From Knufia peltigerae (lineage: Eukaryota > Ascomycota > Eurotiomycetes > Chaetothyriales > Trichomeriaceae), in assembly GCA_030247855.1 (NCBI GenBank), contig JAPDRN010000241.1, forward strand, positions 1-23,594: a stretch of DNA of 23,594 bases. Direction: 5' to 3'. Below, piece after piece: positions 1 to 8,331 of this stretch. The position numbers were made by a program, and so were the translations under genes. Each line of letters starts with the position of its first letter. Positions within the stretch are counted from its first letter, which is position 1. The notes under the pieces were generated by a model. The model had not been told where the DNA came from. It was given only the letters and a program-made list of their open reading frames with translations, and made no database searches.

Positions 1-101
1 GGGGTGTAAGCGCCATGGATGGCGCGCCCAAGCCTCCAGGGACGGATTCACGGCGTCCCCCGCAACCGGACCCACCCTGCCATCCCACGGAATGCCGGCT
101 T

Positions 102-171
<70 letters not shown>

Positions 172-239
172 TGTTGCTGTTGCTGTTGCTCCGGCATCTG
201 CGGGTGCAGGGCGCAGCCCTGCCGAACACCCCCGCCTAC
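1..239 (-). repeat. Long composite palindromic repeat, copy 1 (cut by window edge)
   Basis: Read on the minus strand, the element starts with GTAG (239-236). A short hairpin centred on GGCAGGGCTGCGCCCTGC (about 205-222) follows, then a CAACAG/CAACGG hexamer tract (190-107), the string GGCATTCCGTGGG, a G-rich left arm (about 82-58), a conserved spacer and a small hairpin GCGCCATCCATGGCGC (about 10-25). The sequence then runs off the window at position 1, where the right arm should begin. Copies 2 (8069-8242) and 3 (8416-8627) show the same order of parts. The open reading frames here are low-complexity (Leu-Pro, Ala-Val, Cys-Arg) translations of the hexamer tract and I do not call them genes. 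Confidence 0.85.
107..190. repeat. Hexanucleotide microsatellite, 10 GTTGCC + 4 GTTGCT
   Basis: Fourteen uninterrupted six-base units: ten GTTGCC (107-166) followed by four GTTGCT (167-190). It lies inside the long palindromic repeat, where copies 2 and 3 carry only a few units of the same CAACRG family. The expansion is therefore specific to this copy and likely arose by slippage. It is 130 bp upstream of the mscS-type start and not in a gene. Confidence 0.95.
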
Positions 240-320
240 ATTCTGCTTACGAACGGCTGACATCGTGCTCATGCTGCATGCGCCACGCTGTCTCCTTGGT
301 GCAGACAGCGAGAATGCGCA

Positions 321-1460
321 GTGATCTGGCAACACCTGCAGCAGTATCTTTGGCCGATCGGTACGGCGCTGGTGGTCGGTGGCCTGGGGGCCTGGGCCGT
401 ACTGGCACTGTACCGCCGCCTGCGCGGGCGTGATCGGCGCCGCGCGCGCATCGGCCGGGTGATCGGTCCGCCACTGGCCCTGGCCTTGCCCTTGCTGCTG
501 CTGGTGCCGGCGCTGCAGGCCACGCCATTGCCGGAACACACGCTCGATCAACTGCTGCGCGTGCTGCACATCGCCCTGACCGCCTGCTTCATCTGGTTGC
601 TGGTGCGTGCGGTGGCCGCGGGCGAGCGGGCGATCCTGCGCAGCCATCCCATCGATGTCTCGGACAACCTCGAAGCGCGCCGCATCCAGACCCAGACGCG
701 GGTGCTCAGCCGCGTGCTGATGGGCGGCATCATCGTGCTCGGTGCTTCGCTGGTGCTGTTGACGTTCCCGATGGTGCAGAAGATCGGCACCGCACTGCTG
801 GCCTCGGCGGGCCTCATCGGCTTGGTAGCCGGCATCGCCGCCAAACCGGTGTTCGGCAATCTGATCGCCGGCCTGCAGATCGCGGTGACACAGCCGATCC
901 GGCTCGATGACGTGGTGATCGTCGAGGGCGAGTGGGGGCGCGTCGAGGAGATCGGCAGCAGCTATGTGGTGGTGCGCATCTGGGATGAGCGGCGGATGGT
1001 GGTGCCGCTGACATGGTTCATCGAGCATCCGTTCCAGAACTGGACGCGACGCAGTGCCGACCTGCTGGGCACGGCTTTTCTTTGGCTGGACTACCGCGCG
1101 CCGATCGCGGCGATACGTTCCGAGCTGGAACGCATCTGCCACGGCCAGCCGCTGTGGGATGGACGGGTGTGCGTGACCCAGGTGACCGAAACCAGCGAGC
1201 GCGCGATCCAGGTACGGCTGCTGGTCAGTGCGCGCAGTTCCGGTGATGCGTTCGACCTGCGCTGCCTGGTGCGCGAGCGCATGCTGGATTTCCTCGCGCG
1301 CGAGCATCCGCAATCGCTGCCGCAGGTGCGCGCGCGTCTGCAGCGGGACGATGAGCTGGATATGCCGCGGATGCGGCGTGCAGGCAGTGCCGACGTGCGT
1401 TCACCCGGTGCCGAGGATGGCGAAGCGGCCATCGCGCCGGTGGAGCCGTCGGACCGCTAG
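321..1460 (+). CDS. MscS-family mechanosensitive ion channel
   Basis: Predicted inner-membrane small-conductance mechanosensitive channel that releases solutes on hypo-osmotic shock. The 379-residue protein has hydrophobic segments at about 11-31, 47-65, 81-99 and 132-150. The pore-lining TM3 and following signature lie at about 156-195, with the Gly/Ala-rich helix, AAKPVFGN and QIAVTQPIRLDD. The MscS beta domain follows (VEGEWGRVEEIGSSYVVVRIWD, about 201-222). The C-terminal tail is polar. The start is GTG at 321; an ATG at 313 is out of frame and there is no strong Shine-Dalgarno sequence, so the start is moderately certain. The stop codon TAG (1458-1460) is inside a SMAG-type palindrome. 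The gene faces pam convergently, and its upstream region is a long repeat. Family assignment is firm; the exact subfamily (YbdG/MscM-like or other) is not. Confidence 0.88.
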   Translation: MIWQHLQQYLWPIGTALVVGGLGAWAVLALYRRLRGRDRRRARIGRVIGPPLALALPLLLLVPALQATPLPEHTLDQLLRVLHIALTACFIWLLVRAVAAGERAILRSHPIDVSDNLEARRIQTQTRVLSRVLMGGIIVLGASLVLLTFPMVQKIGTALLASAGLIGLVAGIAAKPVFGNLIAGLQIAVTQPIRLDDVVIVEGEWGRVEEIGSSYVVVRIWDERRMVVPLTWFIEHPFQNWTRRSADLLGTAFLWLDYRAPIAAIRSELERICHGQPLWDGRVCVTQVTETSERAIQVRLLVSARSSGDAFDLRCLVRERMLDFLAREHPQSLPQVRARLQRDDELDMPRMRRAGSADVRSPGAEDGEAAIAPVEPSDR

Positions 1461-1520
1461 TGTCGGCCGCTGGCCGGCAACTCCGGAAGGGTCGGGTTGC
1501 CGGCCAGCGGCCGGCACTAC
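1457..1520. repeat. Inverted pair of SMAG-type palindromes (bidirectional terminator candidate)
   Basis: Two 25-bp copies lie in opposite orientation: 1457-1481 (+) and 1496-1520 (-, GTAGTGCCGGCCGCTGGCCG...). They differ at two positions and are separated by 14 bp. Each copy is a palindrome and the pair can also fold into one long stem. It sits in the convergent gap between the mscS-type gene and pam, so transcripts from both sides would carry a strong stem at the 3' end. The TAG stop of the upstream gene is part of the left copy. Confidence 0.9.
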
Positions 1521-1526
1521 CGGATG

Positions 1527-3149
1527 TCAGGGATCGCCTGATTCGATCAATGCGTCGGTGTCGAAGCGCGGCGGACGCCTGGCGCGCGTGCGCTGCTCAT
1601 ATGCGTAGGCCATCTCGATCAGCTTCGGTTCGCTCCAGGCCGTGCCCATGAACAGCAACCCCGCCGGCAGGCCATCGATCTGGCCCATCGGCACGCTCAG
1701 GCTGGGGTAGCCGGCGACGGCGGCCACACTGTAGCTCTCGCCGGGGAAGTCATCGCCGGTGCTGCGCAGGGGCCAGGCCACGCCGGTTGTCGGTGCGACC
1801 AGCGCATCCAGCTTCTGCGATGCCAGCACGGCGTCGATGCCTTCCGGGCCCGCCAGGCGCCGCGCATCGCTGCGCGCGCGGATGTAGACGGGATCGCCCA
1901 GGCCAGGGGTCGCCTCGGCCTCCTGCAGCAGCTCCTGGCCAAACAGGCCCAGTTCCTGGCCCTTGTGTGCCTCGTTGAAGGCGATCAATCCGGCCAGGCT
2001 GCGCAGTGGCGCCTGGTAGGTGTCGAGGTAGCGCTCCAGTCCCGCCTTGAATTCGTACAGCAGGACGATGCGCTCGGCATCGGCCCAGGCGCCCTGGTTG
2101 GGCAGTTCCACCGGCACCACCACGGCGCCGGCGCGGCGCAGTTCAGCGACAGCCTGCTCAACCAGCGGTGGCATTCCGCGATACTTCAGCAGTGGTGTCT
2201 GCAGCAGGCCGATGCGCTTGCCGCGCAGGCCCTGCGGATCCAGTCGTGCGGTGTAGTCGTAGACGGCGCGGCCGGGCATGGTCGCGGTGGCGGGATCGGC
2301 GTCATCGCGGCCGGCGATGGCGGTCAGCACGGCGGCGGCGTCGGCGACGCTGCGGGTCATCGGGCCGGCGGAGTCCTGGCTGAAGGAGATCGGGATGATG
2401 CCTTCGCGGCTGACCAGGCCGACGGTCGGTTTCAGGCCGACCACGCCGTTGACCGCCGCAGGGCAGACGATGCTGCCATCGGTTTCAGTGCCGATCGCAA
2501 CACTGGCCAGGTTGGCGGCCACGGCCACCGCGCTGCCGCTGCTGGAGCCACACGGCGAATGACTGAGGCGGTAGGGATTGCGGGTCTGGCCGCCGCGCGC
2601 GCTCCAGCCGGAGATGGAGTCGTTGCCGCGGAAGTTGGCCCACTCGCTGAGGTTGGTCTTGCCCAGCACCACCGCACCGGCCTCGCGCAGGCGCCGCACC
2701 AGATAGGCGTCGGCGGGGCGGAAACCCTGCAGTGCCAGCGAGCCGGCACTGGTGGCCATGGGGGCGGCGTTGATGTTGTCCTTCAGCAGGATCGGGATGC
2801 CGTGCAGCGGCCCGCGCAGGCGGCCGCTGCGACGCTCCTGATCGCGCTGCGCGGCGTCCTTAAGGGCATCGGGGTTGAGTTCGATCACCGCGCGCAGGCG
2901 AGGGCCGGCGCGATCGAGGGCGGCAATGCGCTTGAGGTAGGCGCTGGTCAGGGTGACGCTGTCGAGCTCACCGGTGACCATTCGCGCCTGCAGTTCGGAG
3001 ACTTCGGTCTCGGCGTAGGGAAAGGGCATGACGTTGTTGCTGGGTTCACCGGCATGTGCGGTGGAGGCGGCCGGGCTGCAGCCAGCCGCAAGCCCCGCAG
3101 TCAACGCGGCGATCAGGAAGGACAGGAGGGGCGGCAAGGACAGGCGCAT
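1527..3149 (-). CDS. pam: Peptide amidase (amidase-signature family), lipoprotein
   Basis: Hydrolyses C-terminal amide groups of peptides; closely resembles, as I remember it, the peptide amidase Pam of Stenotrophomonas maltophilia. The 540-residue protein starts at ATG 3149. With this start the Ser-cisSer-Lys triad of amidase-signature enzymes falls at K123 (ILLKDNINA), S202 (GSSSGSA) and S226 (GTETDGSIVCPA), the numbering I know for Pam, which supports this start over the upstream in-frame ones. The N-terminus is a hydrophobic signal ending in a lipobox (LAAGC, C24), so it is likely a lipid-anchored periplasmic or outer-membrane protein. No clear Shine-Dalgarno sequence is visible. It lies 41 bp downstream of the DUF2127 gene and may be co-transcribed with it. 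Its stop is 6 bp from the SMAG pair shared with the mscS-type gene. Confidence 0.95.
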   Translation of the reverse strand: MRLSLPPLLSFLIAALTAGLAAGCSPAASTAHAGEPSNNVMPFPYAETEVSELQARMVTGELDSVTLTSAYLKRIAALDRAGPRLRAVIELNPDALKDAAQRDQERRSGRLRGPLHGIPILLKDNINAAPMATSAGSLALQGFRPADAYLVRRLREAGAVVLGKTNLSEWANFRGNDSISGWSARGGQTRNPYRLSHSPCGSSSGSAVAVAANLASVAIGTETDGSIVCPAAVNGVVGLKPTVGLVSREGIIPISFSQDSAGPMTRSVADAAAVLTAIAGRDDADPATATMPGRAVYDYTARLDPQGLRGKRIGLLQTPLLKYRGMPPLVEQAVAELRRAGAVVVPVELPNQGAWADAERIVLLYEFKAGLERYLDTYQAPLRSLAGLIAFNEAHKGQELGLFGQELLQEAEATPGLGDPVYIRARSDARRLAGPEGIDAVLASQKLDALVAPTTGVAWPLRSTGDDFPGESYSVAAVAGYPSLSVPMGQIDGLPAGLLFMGTAWSEPKLIEMAYAYEQRTRARRPPRFDTDALIESGDP

Positions 3150-3190
3150 GGGGCAGCTTCGACGGCTCCGATCCCCAGTGTAGCGGCTGC

Positions 3191-3658
3191 TCAGCGGCGG
3201 CGCTTGCGCAGGTCGCGCGCCAGCACGTAGACGACGATCAGGTTGATCGCCAGCACGGTCCACGAGGCCCAGCCGGGATGGCGGACGATCGCGTAGATAT
3301 CGAAGGGCAGGTAGATGGAGGCGGTCAGGCAGCCCAGCCAGGAGGCCCATGCCTTGGCTTTCCACAACCCCCAGGCTTCGACCAGGTGCAGCAGGCCGTA
3401 GCCGATCATCGCCGCTGCGGCCAGGTGCACTGCGTCGGGATTGATCGCATTCAACAACGAGGGCAGGGTGCCGTGATCCGGGTCCAGACTGAAACGCCGG
3501 ATCAGGGCGTTGACGCCGTCGCGAAGCGGTTGCGGGCCGAGGATTTCCAGCCCGGTGGCCGCCAGCAACGCCAGCATCGCCTTGCTCGCTTCGAGCAAGG
3601 CGATGACGTGGAGGCCCGGATGCCGATGCGGATCCGGGTTGTAACCGTTCTGGCTCAC
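3191..3658 (-). CDS. DUF2127-family membrane protein
   Basis: A 155-residue integral membrane protein of the DUF2127 type; function unknown. It begins HPGLHVIALLEASKAMLALLAA, the typical opening of this family, and has hydrophobic stretches at about 18-38, 75-95, 103-122 and 130-147. It ends in a basic tail (RDLRKRRR). The start codon is GTG at 3658, only 11 bp after the typA stop (3670), and has no good ribosome binding site of its own, so translation may be coupled to typA. Orientation and spacing suggest a typA - DUF2127 - pam transcript. I know of no functional link between the three proteins. Confidence 0.8.
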   Translation of the reverse strand: MSQNGYNPDPHRHPGLHVIALLEASKAMLALLAATGLEILGPQPLRDGVNALIRRFSLDPDHGTLPSLLNAINPDAVHLAAAAMIGYGLLHLVEAWGLWKAKAWASWLGCLTASIYLPFDIYAIVRHPGWASWTVLAINLIVVYVLARDLRKRRR

Positions 3659-3669
3659 GGTTCGCTGGA

Positions 3670-5230
3670 TCAGCCGCCGCGCGAGTTCTTCTTGCGGTCG
3701 CTTTCGGTCAGGAACTTCTTGCGCAGACGGATCTCCTTCGGGGTGATCTCGACCAGCTCGTCGTCTTCGATGAAGTCCAGGGCCTGTTCCAGCGAGTACT
3801 TGATCGCCGGAGTCAGCTGGATCGCATCGTCCTTGCCCGAAGCGCGCATGTTGGTCAGCGGCTTGGTCTTGATGGCGTTGACGGTCAGGTCGTTGTCCTT
3901 GGAGTGGATGCCGACCAGCTGACCTTCATAGACGTTGTCGCCTTCAGCAGCGAACAGCTTGCCGCGTTCCTGCAGCGGCCCCAGCGAGTACGCGGGCGTG
4001 GTGCCCGGGGCATTGGCGATCATCACGCCGTTCTGGCGTTTGGCGATGGCGCCCTGTTCCTTCGGGCCGTAATGGTCGAACACGTGGAACAGCAGGCCCG
4101 AACCCTGGGTGAGGGTCTTGAACTCGTTCTGGAAGCCGATCAGGCCACGGGCCGGGATCTGGTATTCCAGGCGCACACGGCCCTTGCCGTCCGATTCCAT
4201 GTTCTTCAGCTGGCCCTTGCGGGTGCCCAGCTTTTCCATCACGCCGCCCTGGTGGACTTCTTCGATGTCCACCACCAGCTGCTCGATCGGCTCCATGGCC
4301 TGGCCGTCGATCTGCTTGATGATCACTTCCGGGCGCGACACGGCCAGCTCGTAACCTTCACGACGCATGTTCTCGATCAGCACCGACAGGTGCAGTTCGC
4401 CACGGCCGGAGACCAGGAACTTGTCGGCGTCTTCCAGCTGTTCGACCTTCAGGGCCACGTTGTGGACCTGCTCGCGGTCCAGACGGTCCTTGATCTGGCG
4501 GCTGGTCAGGAACTTGCCACCGGACAGGTCCTTGTTGCCGGCGAACGGCGAGTTGTTGACCTGGAAGGTCATCGAGATGGTCGGCTCGTCGACGGTCAGC
4601 GCCGGCAGTGCTTCCGGGGTCTCCGGGTGGCACAGGGTGTCGGAGATGGTCAGTTCCGGAATACCGGAGATGGCGACGATGTCACCGGCTTCGGCAGTGT
4701 CCTGCTCGATGCGCTCCAGGCCCAGGAAGCCCAGCACCTGCGCGACCTTGCCGTTGCGCTTCTTGCCTTCACGGTCGATCACCGCGACCTGCATGTTCTT
4801 CTTCAGGGTGCCGCGCTGGATGCGGCCGATGCCGATCACGCCCACGAAGTTGTTGTAGTCCAGCTGGCTGATGCGCATCTGGAACGGACCTTCCGGGTCC
4901 ACTTCCGGCTTCGGCGCGTGCTGCATGATCGCTTCGTACAGCGGGGTCATGTCGCCGTCGCGCACGGTGTCTTCCAGGCCGGCGTAGCCGTTCAGGGCCG
5001 AGGCGTAGACGATCGGGAAGTCGAGCTGCTCATTGGTGGCGCCGAGCTTGTCGAACAGGTCGAAGACCTGGTCGATCACCCACTCCGGACGCGAGCCCGG
5101 ACGGTCGACCTTGTTGACCACGACGATCGGCTTGAAGCCCATCGCGAAGGCCTTCTGGGTGACGAAGCGGGTCTGCGGCATCGGGCCGTCCATCGCGTCG
5201 ACCAGGATCAGCACGGTGTCGACCATCGAC

Positions 5231-5268
<38 letters not shown>

Positions 5269-5517
5269 GGGGGTGTCGACGATGTTGATCCGGTTCTTGA
5301 TACCGGTCTTCTTGTCTTCCCAGGTGATGGCCGTGTTCTTGGCCAGGATGGTGATGCCGCGTTCCTTTTCCTGGTCGTTGCTGTCCATCACGCGCTCGGC
5401 GAGGACGGTACGCTCGGACAGGGTGCCGGACTGCTTCAGCAGCTGGTCGACCAGGGTGGTCTTGCCATGGTCGACGTGGGCGACGATGGCGATGTTGCGA
5501 AGGTTTTCGATGGACAT
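3670..5517 (-). CDS. typA: Ribosome-associated translational GTPase TypA/BipA
   Basis: A translational GTPase of the EF-G superfamily that binds the ribosome, helps 50S assembly and is needed for growth under stress or cold. The 615-residue length is normal for the family. G1 is AHVDHGKT (13-20), the switch region contains RGITI, G3 is DTPGH (81-85) and G4 is NKVD (135-138). The C-terminal part has the EF-G-like domains III and V and the BipA-specific end (GRGELHLSVLIENMRREGYE, then TPKEIRLRKKFL). The start is ATG 5517 (MSIENLRN...); a longer in-frame extension to 5748 is unsupported and would run across the promoter. A perfect TATAAT lies upstream on the same strand (5569-5564). Confidence 0.97.
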
Positions 5518-5563
5518 ACGAAAGGGGGCCAGTCGGCGCCGGATTTGGAAAAAGAAGTCCAAC

Positions 5564-5590
5564 ATTATACGTCGAACTTGACGATTGGCG
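5564..5590 (-). promoter_or_regulatory. Candidate sigma70 promoter of typA
   Basis: Reading leftward, a perfect TATAAT occupies 5569-5564, about 47 bp before the typA start. At 17-bp spacing the -35 is TTCGCC, a weak match to TTGACA. The -10 is the best consensus box seen in this GC-rich window. Confidence 0.5.
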
Positions 5591-5756
5591 AAAACCTGGA
5601 TTTCAGACCTGCCGAGGTCCCCATTCAGCCTGGCTCCCGGCGCTGCCCGTCCACGGGCTGAAGGCCCTGCCTGCGCCGATGGTCGAAGCCGCCCATGCCA
5701 CGGGGGAGGTGTATCCTTATGGGGCTGATTACACACCCCGCATCCCAAGGATCTGC

Positions 5757-6248
5757 ATGTCCCTCATCGCCACTTTCGACACCACCCAGGGCCCGATCAA
5801 GGTCGAGCTGTTCGCCGACAAGGCGCCGCTGACGGTCGCCAACTTCGTGAACCTGGTCAAGCGCGGCTTCTATGATGGCCTGATCTTCCACCGCGTGATC
5901 CCCGATTTCATGATCCAGGGCGGCTGCCCGCAGGGTCGTGGCACCGGCGGCCCGGGCTACAAGTTCGAAGACGAGAAGAATGGTGTGAAGCACCAGATCG
6001 GCTCGCTGTCGATGGCCAACGCCGGCCCGAACACCAATGGCAGCCAGTTCTTCATCACCCACATCAAGACCGATTGGCTGGACGGCAAGCACACCGTGTT
6101 CGGCCAGGTGCTGGAAGGCCAGGCGATCGTTGATTCGGTCAAGCAGGGCGACGTGATCCATTCGATCACCCTGGAAGGCGACACCGACGCCGTGCTCGCC
6201 GCCCAGGCTGAGCGCGTGGGTGAGTGGAACAAGATCCTCGCCGCCTGA
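5757..6248 (+). CDS. ppiB: Cyclophilin-type peptidyl-prolyl cis-trans isomerase B (cytoplasmic)
   Basis: Catalyses cis-trans isomerisation of Xaa-Pro bonds during folding. The 163-residue protein is a bare cyclophilin domain with no signal peptide, so it is cytoplasmic. The active-site strings are FHRVIPDFMIQGG (44-56, catalytic Arg46), NGSQFFIT (94-101) and WLDGKHTVFG (107-116). The Trp at 107 matches the cyclosporin-contacting Trp of eukaryotic cyclophilin A, whereas E. coli PpiB has Phe there. The start ATG 5757 has AAGGA five bases upstream. The longer frame from 5679 adds a non-conserved leader and is rejected. It is divergent from typA and followed by a strong hairpin terminator. Confidence 0.95.
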   Translation: MSLIATFDTTQGPIKVELFADKAPLTVANFVNLVKRGFYDGLIFHRVIPDFMIQGGCPQGRGTGGPGYKFEDEKNGVKHQIGSLSMANAGPNTNGSQFFITHIKTDWLDGKHTVFGQVLEGQAIVDSVKQGDVIHSITLEGDTDAVLAAQAERVGEWNKILAA

Positions 6249-6258
6249 TCCGCCCCCG

Positions 6259-6284
6259 ACGGCCCCCTGCAGAGGGGGCCGTTT
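6259..6284 (+). terminator. Terminator of ppiB
   Basis: A perfect 10-bp stem, ACGGCCCCCT (6259-6268) with AGGGGGCCGT (6273-6282), closed by a GCAG loop and followed by a short run of T. It begins 10 bp after the ppiB stop codon. Confidence 0.88.
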
Positions 6285-6372
6285 CCATGTTGCGGCCGCC
6301 CCGCCAGGCCCATCCCCGCCCGCGCGGCCATCTTCTACAACGCTACTTAGCTTCTTAGCAGAGGAAATCCCC

Positions 6373-7359
6373 ATGAAAGCACCTGTTCGTGTTGCCGTGA
6401 CCGGCGCCGCCGGCCAGATCGGCTACGCCCTGCTGTTCCGTATCGCCTCCGGTGAAATGCTGGGCAAGGACCAGCCGGTCATCCTGCAGCTGCTGGAGCT
6501 GCCGGTCGACAAGGCCCAGGCCGCCCTGAAGGGCGTGATGATGGAACTGGAAGACTGCGCGTTCCCGCTGCTGGCCGGCATGGTCGGCACCGACGACGCC
6601 GAAGTCGCCTTCAAGGACGCAGACATCGCCCTGCTGGTCGGCGCGCGTCCGCGCGGCCCGGGCATGGAGCGCAAGGATCTGCTGCTGGAAAACGCCAAGA
6701 TCTTCACCGCCCAGGGCGCCGCGCTGAACAAGGTCGCCAAGCGTGACGTGAAGGTGCTGGTGGTTGGCAACCCGGCCAACACCAATGCCTACATCGCGAT
6801 GAAGTCGGCGCCGGACCTGAACCCGCGCAACTTCACCGCCATGCTGCGCCTGGACCACAACCGTGCGCTGAGCCAGCTGTCGACCAAGCTCGGCAAGCCG
6901 GTCGCCGGCATGGAGAAGCTGGTGGTGTGGGGCAACCACAGCCCGACCATGTACCCGGACTACCGTTTCGCCACCGCCGATGGTGCGTCGATCGCCGATG
7001 CGATCAACGACCAGGAGTGGAATGCCAACACCTTCATCCCGACCGTCGGCAAGCGCGGCGCGGCGATCATCGAAGCCCGTGGTTCGTCCTCGGCTGCTTC
7101 GGCCGCCAACGCAGCGATCGACCACGTGCGCGACTGGGTGCTGGGCAGCAACGGCAAGTGGGTCACCATGGGCGTACCGTCCGACGGTTCCTACGGCATT
7201 CCGGAAGGCGTGATCTTCGGCTTTGCGGTCACTACCGAGAACGGCGAGTACACCCTGGTCAAGGATCTGCCGGTCGACGACTTCAGCCAGAAGTACATCG
7301 ACAAGACCCTGGCCGAGCTGGAAGAAGAGCGCGCCGGCGTCGCCCACCTGCTGGGTTGA
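6373..7359 (+). CDS. mdh: Malate dehydrogenase (NAD-dependent)
   Basis: Oxidises malate to oxaloacetate in the TCA cycle. The 328-residue protein matches the LDH-like malate dehydrogenases of many proteobacteria rather than the shorter E. coli form. The Rossmann motif is TGAAGQIG (10-17). Substrate-binding Arg92 lies in the mobile loop ([13 protein letters not shown]). The catalytic pair is Asp161 (RLDHNRA) and His189 ([12 protein letters not shown]). The start ATG 6373 has GAGGAA (6361-6366) at good spacing; the in-frame extension back to 6220 overlaps ppiB and is rejected. It is single-gene in layout, with a terminator before and after it. Confidence 0.97.
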
Positions 7360-7397
7360 TGCGGCCGGTACCGGTGTTGACCGGTACGTTGTTGCAG

Positions 7398-7427
7398 AAA
7401 ACGGGGAAGCTTCGGCTTCCCCGTTTT
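7398..7427. terminator. Terminator of mdh (13-bp stem, TTCG loop)
   Basis: AAAACGGGGAAGC (7398-7410), loop TTCG (7411-7414), then GCTTCCCCGTTTT (7415-7427): a perfect 13-bp stem with a stable tetraloop. It carries A and T runs at its ends, so it could act in both directions. It separates mdh from rluA. Confidence 0.93.
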
Positions 7428-7450
7428 CATATGGAGTCGCGCAGCATCAC

Positions 7451-8065
7451 ATGATCCATCTGCATTACATCGACGATGCCCTGTTGGTGGCTGAGAAGCC
7501 GGCCGGCCTGCTGTCGGTGCCTGGCCGCAGCGCCGAGAACCAGGACTGCGTGGTCGCGCGCCTGCAGGCGCTGTATGCCGACGCGCTGACCGTGCATCGC
7601 CTGGACCAGGTCACCTCCGGCCTGCTGCTGCACGCGCGCGGCAAGGACATGCAGGTGGCGCTGTCGATGCAATTCGAGAAGCGCCAAGTGGGCAAGTGTT
7701 ATGAAGCCATCGTGCACGGCCTGCTTGAAGGGGATGCGGGTGAAGTGGATCTGCCGCTGATCGTCGACTGGCCGAACCGCCCGAAGCAGATGGTCGACCA
7801 CGAACGCGGCAAGCCGGCACTGACCCGGTGGCGCGTGCTGTCGCGTGACGTCTCGGCGCAATGCACGCGCGTTGAACTGGAGCCGATCACGGGCCGCAGC
7901 CATCAATTGCGCCTGCACATGGCCAGCCTCGGCTATCCCATCGTCGGCGACGTGCTGTATGGCGCAGAAGCAGCGCAGCGCGTGCACCTGCATGCACGGG
8001 AGCTGCGGTTCAGCCATCCGCTGACGGGCGAGGCGCTCGCGTTCGAGTCTGCGACTCCGTTCTAG
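7451..8065 (+). CDS. rluA: RluA-type pseudouridine synthase (dual-specificity 23S rRNA/tRNA)
   Basis: Converts uridine to pseudouridine. The closest match I recognise is E. coli RluA, which modifies 23S rRNA U746 and tRNA U32. The 204-residue protein has the RluA catalytic domain without an N-terminal S4 domain, as in RluA (219 residues). The catalytic motif is VHRLDQVTSGLLL, with Asp52. The RluA-like strings EKPAGLLSVPG (15-25), LPLIVDWPNRPKQ and ITGRSHQLRLHM are present. The start ATG 7451 gives MIHLHYIDDALL. Its only Shine-Dalgarno candidate, GGAG at 7433, is rather far away, so the start is moderately certain. The gene follows the mdh terminator and runs into a long palindromic repeat 3 bp after its stop. 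Confidence 0.9.
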   Translation: MIHLHYIDDALLVAEKPAGLLSVPGRSAENQDCVVARLQALYADALTVHRLDQVTSGLLLHARGKDMQVALSMQFEKRQVGKCYEAIVHGLLEGDAGEVDLPLIVDWPNRPKQMVDHERGKPALTRWRVLSRDVSAQCTRVELEPITGRSHQLRLHMASLGYPIVGDVLYGAEAAQRVHLHARELRFSHPLTGEALAFESATPF

Positions 8066-8068
8066 AGA

Positions 8069-8242
8069 GTAGGTGTATCGGCAGGGCTGCGCCCTGCACC
8101 TGCCGAAGCAACAGCAACAGCAACAGCGGCATTCCGTGGGTTGGCGGGGCGGTGTCGGATTGCGGGGACGCCGCAAGTACGTCCCTGTAGGCTTGGCAGC
8201 CGCATCCATGCGGCTGACACCCCGCAATCCGACACCGCCCCA
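8069..8242 (+). repeat. Long composite palindromic repeat, copy 2 (complete)
   Basis: The element begins GTAG (8069-8072). A bulged SMAG-like hairpin with GCAGGGCTGCGCCCTGC (8080-8096) follows, then three CAACAG-type units, and GGCATTCCGTGGG. A 22-bp left arm (8146-8167) pairs perfectly with a right arm (8220-8241). Between the arms are the conserved GCAAGTACGTCCCTGTAGG and an inner hairpin AGCCGCATCCATGCGGCT (8198-8215). It starts 3 bp after the rluA stop, so it would lie in the 3' end of the rluA transcript. Arm sequences differ from copy 3, but pairing is kept. Confidence 0.9.
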
Positions 8243-8331
8243 CCTTCGACAGATTTCCGATGACTGATCGTTCCGCTCCATATCCGGATGAATCTCCATC
8301 GGAATCGAATATTTCGACAATTGAACGAAGA

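Noticed and set aside
107..190. CRISPR array
   Set aside because: Units are 6 bp with no spacers, so this is a microsatellite.
92..433. Ala-Val repeat protein from the hexamer tract
   Set aside because: A pure translation of the microsatellite; overlaps the mscS-type start in another frame.
48..1313. 421-codon frame on the minus strand opposite the mscS-type gene
   Set aside because: Poly-Gln/Arg runs come from the hexamer tract and the remainder is antisense to a well-supported channel gene.
1965..3230. 421-codon plus-strand frame opposite pam
   Set aside because: Antisense to pam, whose triad and family match are clear.
5578..5583. TTGACG as -35 for ppiB
   Set aside because: No matching -10 at suitable distance; it lies in the typA promoter region on the other strand.
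3904..5661. Long open frame (585 codons) on the plus strand opposite typA
   Set aside because: It is the antisense shadow of typA, with His/Asp/Val/Gln-rich composition and no domain; high GC content keeps such frames open.
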